The notes under the pieces: model-generated
Database searches by the model: none
The model's input: the letters and a program-made list of their open reading frames with translations, nothing else
What the model was told of the DNA's origin: nothing
Made by a program: the position numbers and the translations under genes
Source: Clusia tigrina
Lineage: Eukaryota > Arthropoda > Insecta > Diptera > Clusiidae
Assembly (NCBI GenBank): GCA_920105625.2
Contig: OV050032.1
Location: forward strand, 90,566,542-90,630,541
Length of the DNA stretch: 64,000 bases
Direction: 5' to 3'
Shown here: piece by piece, positions 1 to 14,100 of the stretch
How the letters are laid out: each line of letters begins with the position of its first letter
How positions within the stretch are numbered: position 1 is the stretch's first letter

Positions 1-764
1 CCCAAATCAAACACTGAGAAAACTTCAAATGCCCCTAACTTCTATACGGTACGTCCTACACCTATCAAAGTTTGCAACATACAAACGCTTCTAACTTTTT
101 ACTGGAGCGTCATAAAACCTTGAAATTTTGTAACAATAAAGTACTCGAGCCTCTTGTCAATTAAAGCTATAGCTCAAAGCTATGCTACCCTTGAGTCCCA
201 AATCAAACACTGAGAAAACTTCAAATGGCCCTAACTTCTATACGGTACGTCCTACACCTATCAAAGTTTGCAACATACAAATGCTTGTAACTTTTTACTG
301 GAGCGTCATAAAACATTGAAATTTTGTAACTATAAAATACTCCAGCCTCTTGTCTATTTAAGCTATCGCTCAAAGCTATGCTACCCTTGAGTCCCAAATC
401 AAACACTGAGAAAACTTCAAATGGCCCTTACTTGTATACGGTACGTCCTACACCTATCAAAGTTTGCAACATACAAATGCTTGTAAGTTTTTACTGGAGC
501 GTCATAAAACCTTGAAATTTTGTAACAATAGAGTACTCGAGCCTCTTGCCAATTAAAGCTATCGCTTAAAGTTATGCTACCCTCGAGTCCCAAATCAAAC
601 ACTGAGAAAACTTCAAATGGCCCTAACTTCTATACGGTACGTCCTACACCTATCAAAGTTTGCAATATACAAATGCTTGTAAGTTTTTACTGGAGCGTCA
701 TAAAACCTTGAAATTTTGTAACAATAAAGTACTCGAGCCTCTTGCCAATCTAATCTATCGCTCA

Positions 765-3700
765 AAGCTATGCTACCCTTGAGTCCCAAATCAAACACTG
801 ATAAAACTTCACATGGCCCTAACTTCTATACGGTACGTCCTACACCTATCAAAGTTTGCAACATACAAATGCTTGTAAGTTTTTACGGGAGCGTCCTAAA
901 ACCTTGAAATTTTGTAACAATAAATTACTCGAGCCTCTTGTCTATTTAAGCTATCGCTCAAAGCTATGCTACCCTTGAGTCCCAAATCAAACACTGGTAA
1001 AACTTCAAATGGCCCTAACTTCTATACGGTACGTCCTACACCTATCAAAGTTTGCAACATACAAATGCTTGTAAGTTTTTACTGGAGCGTCACAAAACCT
1101 TGAAATTTTGTAACAATAAAGTACTCGAGCCTCTTGCCAATTTAATCTATCGCTCAAAGCTATGCTACCCTTGAGTCCCAAATCAAACACTGATAAAACT
1201 TCAAATGGCCCTAACTTGTATACGGTACGTCCTACACCTATCAAAGTTTGCAATATACAAATGCTTGTAACTTTTTACTGGAGCGTCATAAAACCTTGAA
1301 ATTTTGTAACAATAAAGTACTCGAGCCTCTTGTCTATTTAAGCTATCGCTCAAAGCTATGCAACCCTTGAGTCCCAAATCAAACACTGAGAAAACTTCAA
1401 ATGGCCCTAACTTCTATACGGTATGTCCTACACCTATCAAAGTTTGCAACATACAAATGCTTGTAACTTTTTACTGGAACGTCATAAAACCTGGAAATTT
1501 TGTAACTATAAAGTACTCGAGCCTCATGTCAATTTAAGCTATCGCTCGAAGCTATGCTACCCTTGAGTCCCAAATCAAACACTGAGAAAACTTCAAATGG
1601 CCCTAACTTCTATACGGTACGTCCTACACCTATCAAAGTTTGCAATATACAAATGCTTGTAACTTTTTACTGGAGCGTCATAAAACCTTGAAATTTTGTA
1701 ACAATAAAGTACTCGAGCCTCTTGTCTATTTAAGCTATCGCTCAAAGCTATGCTACCCTTGAGTCCCAAATCAAACACTGAGAAAACTTCAAATGGCCCT
1801 AACTTCTATACGGTACGTCCTACACCTATCAAAGTTTGCAACATACAAATGCTTGTAACTTTTTACTGGAGCGTCATAAAACCTTGAAATTTTGTAACTA
1901 TAAAGTACTCGAGCCTCATGTCAATTTAAGCTATCGCTCAAAGCTATGCTACCCTTGAGTTCCAAATCAAACACTGAGAAAACTTCAAATGGCCCTAACT
2001 TCTATACGGTACGTCCTACACCTATCAAAGTTTGCAACATACAAATGCTTGTAACTTTTTACTGGAGCGTCATAAAACCTTGAAATTTTGTAACTATAAA
2101 TTACTCGAGCCTCTTGTCTATGTAAGCTATCGCTCAAAGCTATGCTACTCTTGAGTCCCAAATCAAACACTGAGAAAACTTCAAATGGCCCTAACTTCTA
2201 TACGGTACGTCCTACACCTATCAAAGTTTGCAATATACATATGATTGTAACTTTTTACTGGAGCGTCATAAAACCTTGAAATTTTGTAACAATAAAGTAC
2301 TCGAGCCTCTTGTCTATTTAAGCTATCGCTCAAAGCTATGCTACCCTTGAGTCCCAAATCAAACACTGAGAAAACTTCAAATGGCCCTAACTTCTATACG
2401 GTACGTCCTACACCTATCAAAGTTTGCAACATACAAATGCTTGTAACTTTTTACTGGAGCGTCATAAAACCTTGAAATTTTGTAACTATAAAGTACTCGA
2501 GCCTCATGTCAATTTAAGCTATCGCTCAAAGCTATGCTACCCTTGAGTTCCAAATCAAACACTGAGAAAACTTCAAATGGCCCTAACTTCTATACGGTAC
2601 GTCCTACACCTATCAAAGTTTGCAACATACAAATGCTTGTAACTTTTTACTGGAGCGTCATAAAACCTTGAAATTTTGTAAATATAAATTACTCGAGCCT
2701 CTTGTCTATGTAAGCTATCGCTCAAAGCTATGCTACCCTTGAGTCCCAAATCAAATACTGATAAAACTTCAAATGGCCCTAACTTCTATACGGTACGTCC
2801 TACACCTATCAAAGTTTGCAACATACAAATGCTTGTAAGTTTTTACTGGAGCGTCACAAAACCTTGAAATTTTGTAACAATAAAGTACTCGAGCCTCTTG
2901 CCAATTTAATCTATCGCTCAAAGCTATACTACCCTTGAGTCCCAAATCAAACACAGATAAAACTTCAAATGGCCCTAACTTCTATACGGTACGTCCTACA
3001 CCTATCAAAGTTTGCAATATACAAATGCTTGTAACTTTTTACTGGAGCGTCATAAAAACCTTGAAATTTTGTAACAATAAAGTACTCGAGCCTCTTGTCT
3101 ATTTAAGCTATCGCTCAAAGCTATGCTACCCTTGAGTCCCAAATCAAACACTGAGAAAACTTCAAATGGCCCTAACTTCTATACGGTACGTCCTACACCT
3201 ATCAAAGTTTGCAACATACAAATGCTTGTAACTTTTTACTGGAACGTCATAAAACCTTGAAATTTTGTAACTATAAAGTACTCGAGCCTCATGTCAATTT
3301 AAGCTATCTCTCAAAGCTATGCTACCCTTGAGTCCCAAATCAAACACTGAGAAAACTTCAAATGGCCCTAACTTCTATACGGTACGTCCTACACCTATCA
3401 AAGTTTGCAATATACAAATGCTTGTTACTTTTTACTGGAGCGTCATAAAACCTTGAAATTTTGTAACAATAAAGTACTCGAGCCTCTTGTCTATTTAAGC
3501 TATCGCTCAAAGCTATGCTACCCTTGAGTCCCAAATCAAACACTGAGAAAACTTCAAATGACCCTAACTTCTATACGGTACGTCCTACACCTATCAAAGC
3601 TTGCAATATACAAATGCTTGTAAGTTTTTACTGGAGCGTCATAAAACCTTGAAATTGTGTAACAATAAAGTACTCGAGCCTCTTGCCAATTTAATCTATC

Positions 3701-6700
3701 GCTCAAAGCTATGCTACCGTTTAGTCCCAAATCAGACACTGAGAAAACTTCAAATGGCCCTAACTTCTATACGGTACGTCCTACACCTATCAAAGTTTGC
3801 AACATACAAATGCTTGTAACTTTTTACTGGAGCGTCATAAAACCTTGAAATTTTGTAACAATAAAGTACTCGAGCCTCTTGCCAATCTAATCTATCGCTC
3901 AAAGCTATGCTACCCTTGAGTCCCAAATCAAACACTGATAAAACTTCAAATGGCCCTAACTTCTATACGGTACGTCCTACACCTATCAAAGTTTGCAACA
4001 TACAAATGCTTGTAACTTTTTACTGGAGCGTCATAAAACCTTGAAATTTTGTAACTATAAATTACTCGAGCCTCTTGTCTATTTAAGCTATCGCTCAAAG
4101 CTATGCTACCCTTGAGTCCCAAATCAAACACTGAGAAAACTTCAAATGGCCCTTACTTGTATACGGTACGTCCTACACCTATCAAAGTTTGCAACATACA
4201 AATGCTTGTAACTTTTTACTGGAGCGTCAGAAAACCTTGAAATTTTGTAACAATAAAGTACTCGAGCCTCTTGCCAATTTAATCTATCGCTCAAAGCTAT
4301 GCTACCCTTGAGTCCCAAATCAAACACTGAGAAAACTTCAAATGGCCCTAACTTCTATACGGTACGTCCTACACCTATCAAAGTTTGCAATATACAAATG
4401 CTTGTAAGTTTTTACTGGAGCGTCATAAATCCTTGAAATTTTGTAACAATAAAGTACTCGAGCCTCTTGCCAATTAAAACTATCGCTCAAAGCTATGCTA
4501 CCCTTGAGTCCCAAATCAAACACTGAGAAAACTTCAAATGGCCCTAACTTCTATACGGTACGTCCTACACCTATCAAAGCTTGCAATATACAAATGCTTG
4601 TAAGTTTTTACTGGAGCGTCATAAAACCTTGAAATTTTGTAACAATAAAGTACTCGAGCCTCTTGCCAATCTAATCTATCGCTCAAAGCTATGCTACCCT
4701 TGAGTTCCAAATCAAACACTGATAAAACTTCAAATGGCCCTAACTTATATACGGTACGTCCTACACCTATCAAAGTTTGCAACATACAAATGCTTGTAAC
4801 TTTTCACTGGAGCGTCAGAAAACCTTGAAATTTTGTAACAATAAATTACTCGAGCCTCTTGTCTATTTAAGCTATCGCTCAAAGCTATGCTACCCTTGAG
4901 TCCCAAATCAAACACTGATAAAACTTCAAATTGCCCTAACTTCTATACGGTACGTCCTACACCTATCAAAGTTTGCAACATACAAATGCTTGTAAGTTTT
5001 TACGGGAGCGTCCTAAAACCTTGAAATTTTGTAACAATAAATTACTCGAGCCTCTTGTCTATTTAAGCTATCGCTCAAAGCTATGCTACCCTTGAGTGCC
5101 AAATCAAACACTGGTAAAACTTCAAATGGCCCTAACTTCTATACGGTACGTCCTACACCTATCAAAGTTTGCAACATACAAATGCTTGTAAGTTTTTACT
5201 GGAGCGTCACAAAACCTTGAAATTTTGTAACAATAAAGTACTCGAGCCTCTTGCCAATTTAATCTATCGCTCAAAGCTATGCTACCCTTGAGTCCCAAAT
5301 CAAACACTGATAAAACTTCAAATGGCCCTAACTTGTATACGGTACGTCCTACACCTATCAAAGTTTGCAATATACAAATGCTTGTAACTTTTTACTGGAG
5401 CGTCATAAAACCTTGAAATTTTGTAACAATAAAGTACTCGAGCCTCTTGTCTATTTAAGCTATCGCTCAAAGCTATGCAACCCTTGAGTCCCAAATCAAA
5501 CACTGAGAAAACTTCAAATGGCCCTAACTTCTATACGGTACGTCCTACACCTATCAAAGTTTGCAACATACAAATGCTTGTAACTTTTTACTGGAACGTC
5601 ATAAAACCTGGAAATTTTGTAACAATAAAGTACTCGAGCCTCATGTCAATTTAAGCTATCGCTCGAAGCTATGCTACCCTTGAGTCCCAAATCAAACACT
5701 GAGAAAACTTCAAATGGCCCTAACTTCTATACGGTACGTCCTACACCTATCAAAGTTTGCAATATACAAATGCTTGTAACTTTTTACTGGAGCGTCATAA
5801 AACCTTGAAATTTTGTAACAATAAAGTACTCGAGCCTCTTGTCTATTTAAGCTATCGCTCAAAGCTATGCTACCCTTGAGTCCCAAATCAAACACTGAGA
5901 AAACTTCAAATGGCCCTAACCTCTATACGGTACGTCCTACACCTATCAAAGTTTGCAACATACAAATGCTTGTAACTTTTTACTGGAGCGTCATAAAACC
6001 TTGAAATTTTGTAACTATAAAGTACTCGAGCCTCATGTCAATTTAAGCTATCGCTCAAAGCTATGCTACCCTTGAGTTCCAAATCAAACACTGAGAAAGC
6101 TTCAAATGGCCCTAACTTCTATACGGTACGTCCTACACCTATCAAAGTTTGCAACATACAAATGCTTGTAACTTTTTACTGGAGCGTCATAAAACCTTGA
6201 AATTTTGTAACTATAAATTACTCGAGCCTCTTGTCTATGTAAGCTATCGCTCAAAGCTATGCTACTCTTGAGTCCCAAATCAAACACTGAGAAAACTTCA
6301 AATGGCCCTAACTTCTATACGGTACGTCCTACACCTATCAAAGTTTGCAATATACAAATGCTTGTAACTTTTTACTGGAGCGTCATAAAACCTTGAAATT
6401 TTGTAACAATAAAGTACTCGAGCCTCTTGTCTATTTAAGCTATCGCTCAAAGCTATGCTACCCTTGAGTCCCAAATCAAACACTGAGAAAACTTCAAATG
6501 GCCCTAACTTCTATACGGTACGTCCTACACCTATCAAAGTTTGCAACATACAAATGCTTGTAACTTTTTACTGGAGCGTCATAAAACCTTGAAATTTTGT
6601 AACTATAAAGTACTCGAGCCTCATGTCAATTTAAGCTATCGCTCAAAGCTATGCTACCCTTGAGTTCCAAATCAAACACTGAGAAAACTTCAAATGGCCC

Positions 6701-8985
6701 TAACTTCTATACGGTACGTCCTACACCTATCAAAGTTTGCAACATACAAATGCTTGTAACTTTTTACTGGAGCGTCATAAAACCTTGAAATTTTGTAACT
6801 ATAAATTACTCGAGCCTCTTGTCTATGTAAGCTATCGCTCAAAGCTATGCTACCCTTGAGTCCCAAATCAAATACTGATAAAACTTCAAATGGCCCTAAC
6901 TTATATACGGTACGTCCTACACCTATCAAAGTTTGCAACATACAAATGCTTGTAAGTTTTTACTGGAGCGTCACAAAACCTTGAAATTTTGTAACAATAA
7001 AGTACTCGAGCCTCTTGCCAATTTAATCTATCGCTCAAAGCTATACTACCCTTGAGTCCCAAATCAAACACTGATAAAACTTCAAATGGCCCTAACTTCT
7101 ATACGGTACGTCCTACACCTATCAAAGTTTGCAATATACAAATGCTTGTAACTTTTTACTGGAGCGTCATAAAACCTTGAAATTTTGTAACAATAAAGTA
7201 CTCGAGCCTCTTGTCTATTTAAGCTATCGCTCAAAGCTATGCTACCCTTGAGTCCCAAATCAAACACTGAGAAAACTTCAAATGGCCCTAACTTCTATAC
7301 GGTACGTCCTACACCTATCAAAGTTTGCAACATACAAATGCTTGTAACTTTTTACTGGAACGTCATAAAACCTTGAAATTTTGTAACTATAAAGTACTCG
7401 AGCCTCATGTCAATTTAAGCTATCTCTCAAAGCTATGCTACCCTTGAGTCCCAAATCAAACACTGAGAAAACTTCAAATGGCCCTAACTTCTATACGGTA
7501 CGTCCTACACCTATCAAAGTTTGCAATATACAAATGCTTGTTACTTTTTACTGGAGCGTCATAAAACCTTGAAATTTTGTAACAATAAAGTACTCGAGCC
7601 TCTTGTCTATTTAAGCTATCGCTCAAAGCTATGTCCCAAATCAAACACTGAGAAAACTTCAAATGACCCTAACTTCTATACGGTACGTCCTACACCTATC
7701 AAAGCTTGCAATATACAAATGCTTGTAAGTTTTTACTGGAGCGTCATAAAACCTTGAAATTTTGTAACAATAAAGTACTCGAGCCTCTTGCCAATTTAGT
7801 CTATCGCTCAAAGCTATGCTACCGTTTAGTCCCAAATCAGACACTGAGAAAACTTCAAATGGCCCTAACTTCTATACGGTACGTCCTACACCTATCAAAG
7901 TTTGCAACATACAAATGCTTGTAACTTTTTACTGGAGCGTCATAAAACCTTGAAATTTTGTAACAATAAAGTACTCGAGCCTCTTGCCAATCTAATCTAT
8001 CGCTCAAAGCTATGCTACCCTTGAGTCCCAAATCAAACACTGATAAAACTTCAAATGGCCCTAACTTCTATACGGTACGTCCTACACCTATCAAAGTTTG
8101 CAACATACAAATGCTTGTAACTTTTTACTGGAGCGTCATAAAACCTTGAAATTTTGTAACTATAAATTACTCGAGCCTCTTGTCTATTTAAGCTATCGCT
8201 CAAAGCTATGCTACCCTTGAGTCCCAAATCAAACACTGAGAAAACTTCAAATGGCCCTTACTTGTATACGGTACGTCCTACACCTATCAAAGTTTGCAAC
8301 ATACAAATGCTTGTAACTTTTTACTGGAGCGTCAGAAAACCTTGAAATTTTGTAATAATAAAGTACTCGAGCCTCTTGCCAATTTAATCTATCGCTCAAA
8401 GCTATGCTACCCTTGAGTCCCAAATCAAACACTGATAAAACTTCAAATGGCCCTAACTTCTATACGGTACGTCCTACACCTATCAAAGTTTGCAATATAC
8501 AAATGCTTGTAAGTTTTTACTGGATCGTCATAAATCCTTGAAATTTTGTAACAATAAAGTACTCGAGCCTCTTGCCAATTAAAACTATCGCTCAAAGCTA
8601 TGCTACCCTTGAGTCCCAAATCAAACACTGAGAAAACTTCAAATGGCCCTAACTTCTATACGGTACGTCCTACACCTATCAAAGCTTGCAATATACAAAT
8701 GCTTGTAAGTTTTTACTGGAGCGTCATAAAACCTTGAAATTTTGTAACAATAAAGTACTCGAGCCTCTTGCCAATCTAATCTATCGCTCAAAGCTATGCT
8801 ACCCTTGAGTTCCAAATCAAACACTGATAAAACTTCAAATGGCCCTAACTTATATACGGTACGTCCTACACCTATCAAAGTTTGCAACATACAAATGCTT
8901 GTAACTTTTTACTGGAGCGTCAGAAAACCTTGAAATTTTGTAACAATAAATTACTCGAGCCTCTTGTCTATTTAAGCTATCGCTC
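765..8985. repeat. Higher-order repeat, 21 monomers (about 4.1 kb), two copies
   Basis: Diagnostic monomers recur at a fixed offset of 4117 bp, falling to 4105 bp after a 12-bp deletion in the second copy. Examples are the monomers at 1005 and 5122, 1201 and 5318 (both with GCTATGCAACCC), 3554 and 7659 (both with CTACCGTTTAGTCCC), and 4534 and 8639. The first copy runs from about 765 to 4880 and the second from about 4881 to 8985. Copies differ by scattered single bases, so the duplication is recent. Boundaries are judged by eye to within about one monomer. A third, incomplete start follows near 9031, which shares the TTCAAATTGCCC variant with 4926. Confidence 0.85.
7620..7645. repeat. Short monomer with 12-bp deletion
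   Basis: The usual GCTATGCTACCCTTGAGTCCC reads GCTATGTCCC here, so 12 bp are missing. This accounts for the drop in the spacing between the two 4.1-kb units from 4117 to 4105 bp and marks the second copy. Confidence 0.9.
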
Positions 8986-9783
8986 AAAGCTATGCTACCC
9001 TTGAGTCCCAAATCAAACACTGATAAAACTTCAAATTGCCCTAACTTCTATACGGTACGTCCTACACCTATCAAAGTTTGCAACATACAAATGCTTGTAA
9101 GTTTTTACTGGAGCGTCACAAAACCTTGAAATTTTGTAACAATAAAGTACTCGAGCCTCTTGCCAATTTAATCTATCGCTCAAAGCTATGCTACCCTTGA
9201 GTCCCAAATCAAACACTGATAAAACTTCAAATGGCCCTAACTTCTATACGGTACGTCCTACACCTATCAAAGTTTGCAATATACAAATGCTTGTAAGTTT
9301 TTACTGGAGCGTCATAAAACCTTGAAATTTTGTAACAATAAAGTACTCGAGCCTCTTGCCAATTAAAGCTATCGCTAAAAGCTATGCTACCCTTGAGTCC
9401 CAAATCAAACACTGAGAAAACTTCAAATGGCCCTAACTTCTATACGGTGGGTCCTACACCTATCAAAGTTTGCAATATACAAATGCTTGTAAGTTTTTAC
9501 TAGAGCGTCATAAAATCTTGAAATTTTGTAACTATAAATTACTCGAGCCTCTCGTCTATGTAAACTATCGCTCAAAGCTATGCTACCCTTGAGTCCCAAA
9601 TCAAACACTGAGAAAACTTCAAATGGCCCTAACTTCTATACTGTACGTCCTACACCTATCAAAGTTTGCAACATACAAATGCTTGTAACTTTTTACTGGA
9701 GCGTCATAAAACCTTGAAATTTTGTAACAATAAAGTACTCGAGCCTCTTGCCAATTAAAGCTATCGCTCAAAGCTATGCTACC

Positions 9784-9868
9784 CTTGAGTCCCAAATCAA
9801 ACACTGATAAAACTTCAAATGGCCCTTGAGTCCCAAATCAAACACTGACAAAACTTCAAATGGCCCTT
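9784..9868. repeat. Rearranged monomer with internal duplication
   Basis: The segment from TTGAGTCCC through CAAATGGCCC is present twice in a row here, and the following CTATACGGTACGTCC block is missing. The net change is +21 bp, seen as 413 instead of 392 bp between matching points at 9619 and 10032. This looks like a replication-slippage product. Confidence 0.85.
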
Positions 9869-11199
9869 ACACCTATCAAAGTTTGCAACATACAAATGCT
9901 TGTAACTTTTTACTGGAGCGTCAGAAAACCTTGAAATTTTGTAACAATAAAGTACTCGAGCCTCTTACCAATTTAATCTATCGCTCAAAGCTATGCTACC
10001 CTTGAGTCCCAAATCAAACACTGATAAAACTTCAAATGGCCCTAACTTCTATACGGTACGTCCTACACCTATCAAAGTTTGCAATATACAAATGCTTGTA
10101 AGTTTTTACTGGAGCGTCATAAAACCTTGAAATTTGGTAACAATAAAGTACTCGAGCCTCTTGCCAATTAAAACTATCGCTCAAAGCTATGCTACCCTTG
10201 AGTCCCAAATCAAACACTGAGAAAACTTCAAATGGCCCTAACTTCTATACGGTACGTCCTACACCTATCAAAGTTTGCAATATACAAATGCTTGTAAGTT
10301 TTTACTGGAGCGTCATAAAACCTTGAAATTTTGTAACAATAAAGTACTCGAGCCTCTTGCCAATCTAATATATCGCTCAAAGCTATGCTACCCTTGAGTT
10401 CCAAATCAAACACTGATAAAACTTCAAATGGCCCTAACTTATATACGGTACGTCCTACACCTATCAAAGTTTGCAACATACAAATGCTTGTAACTTTTTA
10501 CTGGAGCGTCATAAAACCTGGAAATTTTTTTACTATAAATTACTCGAGCCTCTCTTCTATGTAAGCTATCGCTCAAAGCTATGCTACGCTTGAGTCCCAA
10601 ATCAAACACTGAGAAAACTTCAAATGGCCCTTACTTGTATACGGTACGTCCTACACCTATCAAAGTTTGCAACATACAAATGCTTGTAACTTTTTACTGG
10701 AGCGTCAGAAAACCTTGAAATTTTGTAACAATAAATTACTAGAGCCTCTTGTCTATTTAAGCTATCGCTCAAAGCTATGCTACCCTTGAGTCCCAACTCA
10801 AACACTGATAAAACTTCAAATGGCCCTAACTTCTATACGGTACGTCCTACACCTATCAAAGTTTGCAACATACAAATGCTTGTAAGTTTTTACTGGAGCG
10901 TCACAAAACCTTGAAATTTTGTAACAATAAAGTACTCGAGCCTCTTGCCAATTTAATCTATCGCTCAAAGCTATGCTACCCTTGAGTCCCAAATCAAACA
11001 CTGATAAAACTTCAAATGGCCCTAACTTCTATACAGTACGTCCTACACCTATCAAAGTTTGCAATATACAAATGCTTGTAACTTTTTACTGGAGCGTCAG
11101 AAAACCTTGAAATTTTGTAACAATAAAGTACTCGAGCCTCTTGCCAATTTAATCTCTCGCTCAAAGCTATGCTACCCTTGAGTCCCAAATCAAACACTG

Positions 11200-14100
11200 A
11201 TAAAACTTCAAATGGCCCTAACTTCTATACGGTACGTCCTACACCTATCAAAGTTTGCAATATACAAATGCTTGTAAGTTTTTACTGGAGCGTCATAAAA
11301 CCTTGAAATTTTGCAACAATAAAGTACTCGAGCCTCTTGCCAATTAAAGCTATCGCTCAAAGCTATGCTACCCTTGAGTCCCAAATCAAACACTGAGAAA
11401 ACTTCAAATGGCCCTAACTTCTATACGGTACCTACACCTATCAAAGTTTGCAATATACAAATGCTTGTAAGTTTTTACTGGAGCGTCATAAAACCTTGAA
11501 ATTTTGTAACAATAAAGTACTCGAGCCTCTTGCCAATCTAATCTATCGCTCAAAGCTATGCTACCCTTGAGTCCCAAATCAAACACTGATAAAACTTCAA
11601 ATGGCCCTAACTTCTATACGGTACGTCCTACACCTATCAAAGTTTGCAACATACAAATGCTTGTAACTTTTTACTGGAGCGTCAGAAAACCTTGAAATTT
11701 TGTAACAATAAAGTACTCGAGCCTCTTGCCAATCTAATTTATCGCTCAAAGCTATGCTACCCTTGAGTCCCAAATCAAACACTGATAAAACTTCAAATGG
11801 CCCTAACTTCTATACGGTACGTCCTACACCTATCAAAGTTTGCAATATACAAATGCTTGTAAGTTTTTACTGGAGCGTCATAAAACCTTGAAATTTTGTA
11901 ACAATAAAGTACTCGAGCCTCTTGCCAATTAAAGCTATCGCTCAAAGCTATGCTACCCTTGAGTCCCAAATCAAACATTGAGAAAACTTCAAATGGCCCT
12001 AACTTCTATACGGTACGTCCTACTCCTATCAAAGTTTGCAACATACAAATGCTTGTAACTTTTTACTGGAGCGTCATAAAACCTTGAAATTTTGTAACAA
12101 TAAATTACTCGAGCCTCTCGTCAATTAAAGCTATCGCTCAAAGCTATGCTACCCTTGAGTCCCAAATCAAACACTGCGAAAACTTCAAATGGCCCTAACT
12201 TCTATACGGTACGTCCTACACCTATCAAAGTTTGCAACATACAAATGCTTGTAACTTTTTACTGGAGCGTCAGAAAACCTTGAAATTTTGTAACAATAAA
12301 GTACTCGAGCCTCTTGCCAATTTAATCTATCGCTCAAAGCTATGCTACCCTTGAGTCCCAAATCAGACACTGATAAAACTTCAAATGGCCCTAACTTGTA
12401 TACGGTACGTCCTACACCTATCATAGTTTGCAACGTACAAATGCTTGTAACTTTTTACTGGAGCGTCATAATACCTTGAAATTTTGTAACAATAAAGTAC
12501 TCGAGCCTCTTGCCAATCTAATTTATCGCTCAAAGCTATGCTACCCTTGAGTCCCAAATCAAACACTGAGAAAACTTCAAATGGCCCTAACTTCTATACG
12601 GTACGTCCTACACGTACGAAAGTTTGCAACATACAAATGCTTGTAAGTTTTTACTGGAGCGTCACAAAACCTTGAAATTTTGTAACAATAAAGTACTCGA
12701 GCCTCTTGCCAATTCAATCTATCGCTCAAAGCTATGCTACCCTTGAGTCCTAAATCAAACACTGAGAAAACTTCAAATGGCCCTAACTTCTATACGGTAC
12801 GTCCTACACCTATCAAAGTTTGCAACATACAAATGCTTGTAAGTTTTTACTGGAGCGTCAGAAAACCTTGAAATTTTGTAACAATAAAGTACTCGAGCCT
12901 CTTGTCTATTTAAGCTATCGCTCAAAGCTATGCTACCCTTGAGTCCCAAATCAAACACTGAGAAAACTTCAAATGGCCCTAACTTGTATACGGTACGTCC
13001 TACACCTATCAAAGTTTGCAACATACAAATGCTTGTAACTTTTTACTGGAGCGTCAGAAAACCTTGAAATTTTGTAACAATAAAGTACTCGAGCCTCTTG
13101 CCAATTTAATCTATCGCTCAAAGCTATGCTACCCTTGAGTCCCAAATCAAACACTGATAAAACTTCAAATGGCCCTAACTTCTATACGGTACGTCCTACA
13201 CCTATCAAAGTTTGCAATATACAAATGCTTGTAAGTTTTTACTGGAGCGTCATAAAACCTTGAAATTTGGTAACAATAAAGTACTCGAGCCTCTTGCCAA
13301 TTAAAACTATCGCTCAAAGCTATGCTACCCTTGAGTCCCAAATCAAACACTGAGAAAACTTCAAATGGCCCTAACTTCTATACGGTACGTCCTACACCTA
13401 TCAAAGTTTGCAATATACAAATGCTTGTAAGTTTTTACTGGAGCGTCATAAAACCTTGAAATTTTGTAACAATAAAGTACTCGAGCCTCTTGCCAATCTA
13501 ATATATCGCTCAAAGCTATGCTACCCTTGAGTTCCAAATCAAACACTGATAAAACTTCAAATGGCCCTAACTTATATACGGTACGTCCTACACCTATCAA
13601 AGTTTGCAACATACAAATGCTTGTAACTTTTTACTGGAGCGTCATAAAACCTGGAAATTTTTTTACTATAAATTACTCGAGCCTCTCGTCTATGTAAGCT
13701 ATCGCTCAAAGCTATGCTACCCTTGAGTCCCAAATCAAACACTGAGAAAACTTCAAATGGCCCTAACTTCTATACGGTACGTCCTACACCTATCAAAGTT
13801 TGCAACATACAAATGCTTGTAACTTTTTACTGGAGCGTCAGAAAACCTTGAAATTTTTGTAACAATAAAGTACTCGAGCCTCTTGCCAATTTAATCTATC
13901 GCTCAAAGCTATGCTACCCTTGAGTCCCAAATCAGTCACTGATAAAACTTCAAATGGCCCTAACTTGTATACGGTACGTCCTACACCTATCAAAGTTTGC
14001 AACGTACAAATACTTGTAACTTTTTACTGGAGCGTCATAATACCTTGAAATTTTGTAAAAATAAAGTACTCGAGCCTCTTGCCAATCTAATTTATCGCTC

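Noticed and set aside
221..406. A 61-codon open stretch on the minus strand, repeated in most of the roughly 285 monomers
   Set aside because: It begins with GTG, not ATG, has no domain, and the monomer length is not a multiple of three. Variation among monomers is largely amino-acid changing (for example RLDW/SLNR/SFNW/SLYR), so there is no sign of protein selection.
3601..3819. Plus-strand open stretches of 62-78 codons in scattered monomers
   Set aside because: They appear only where a chance substitution or indel removes a stop, are not shared by the array, and have no recognisable product.
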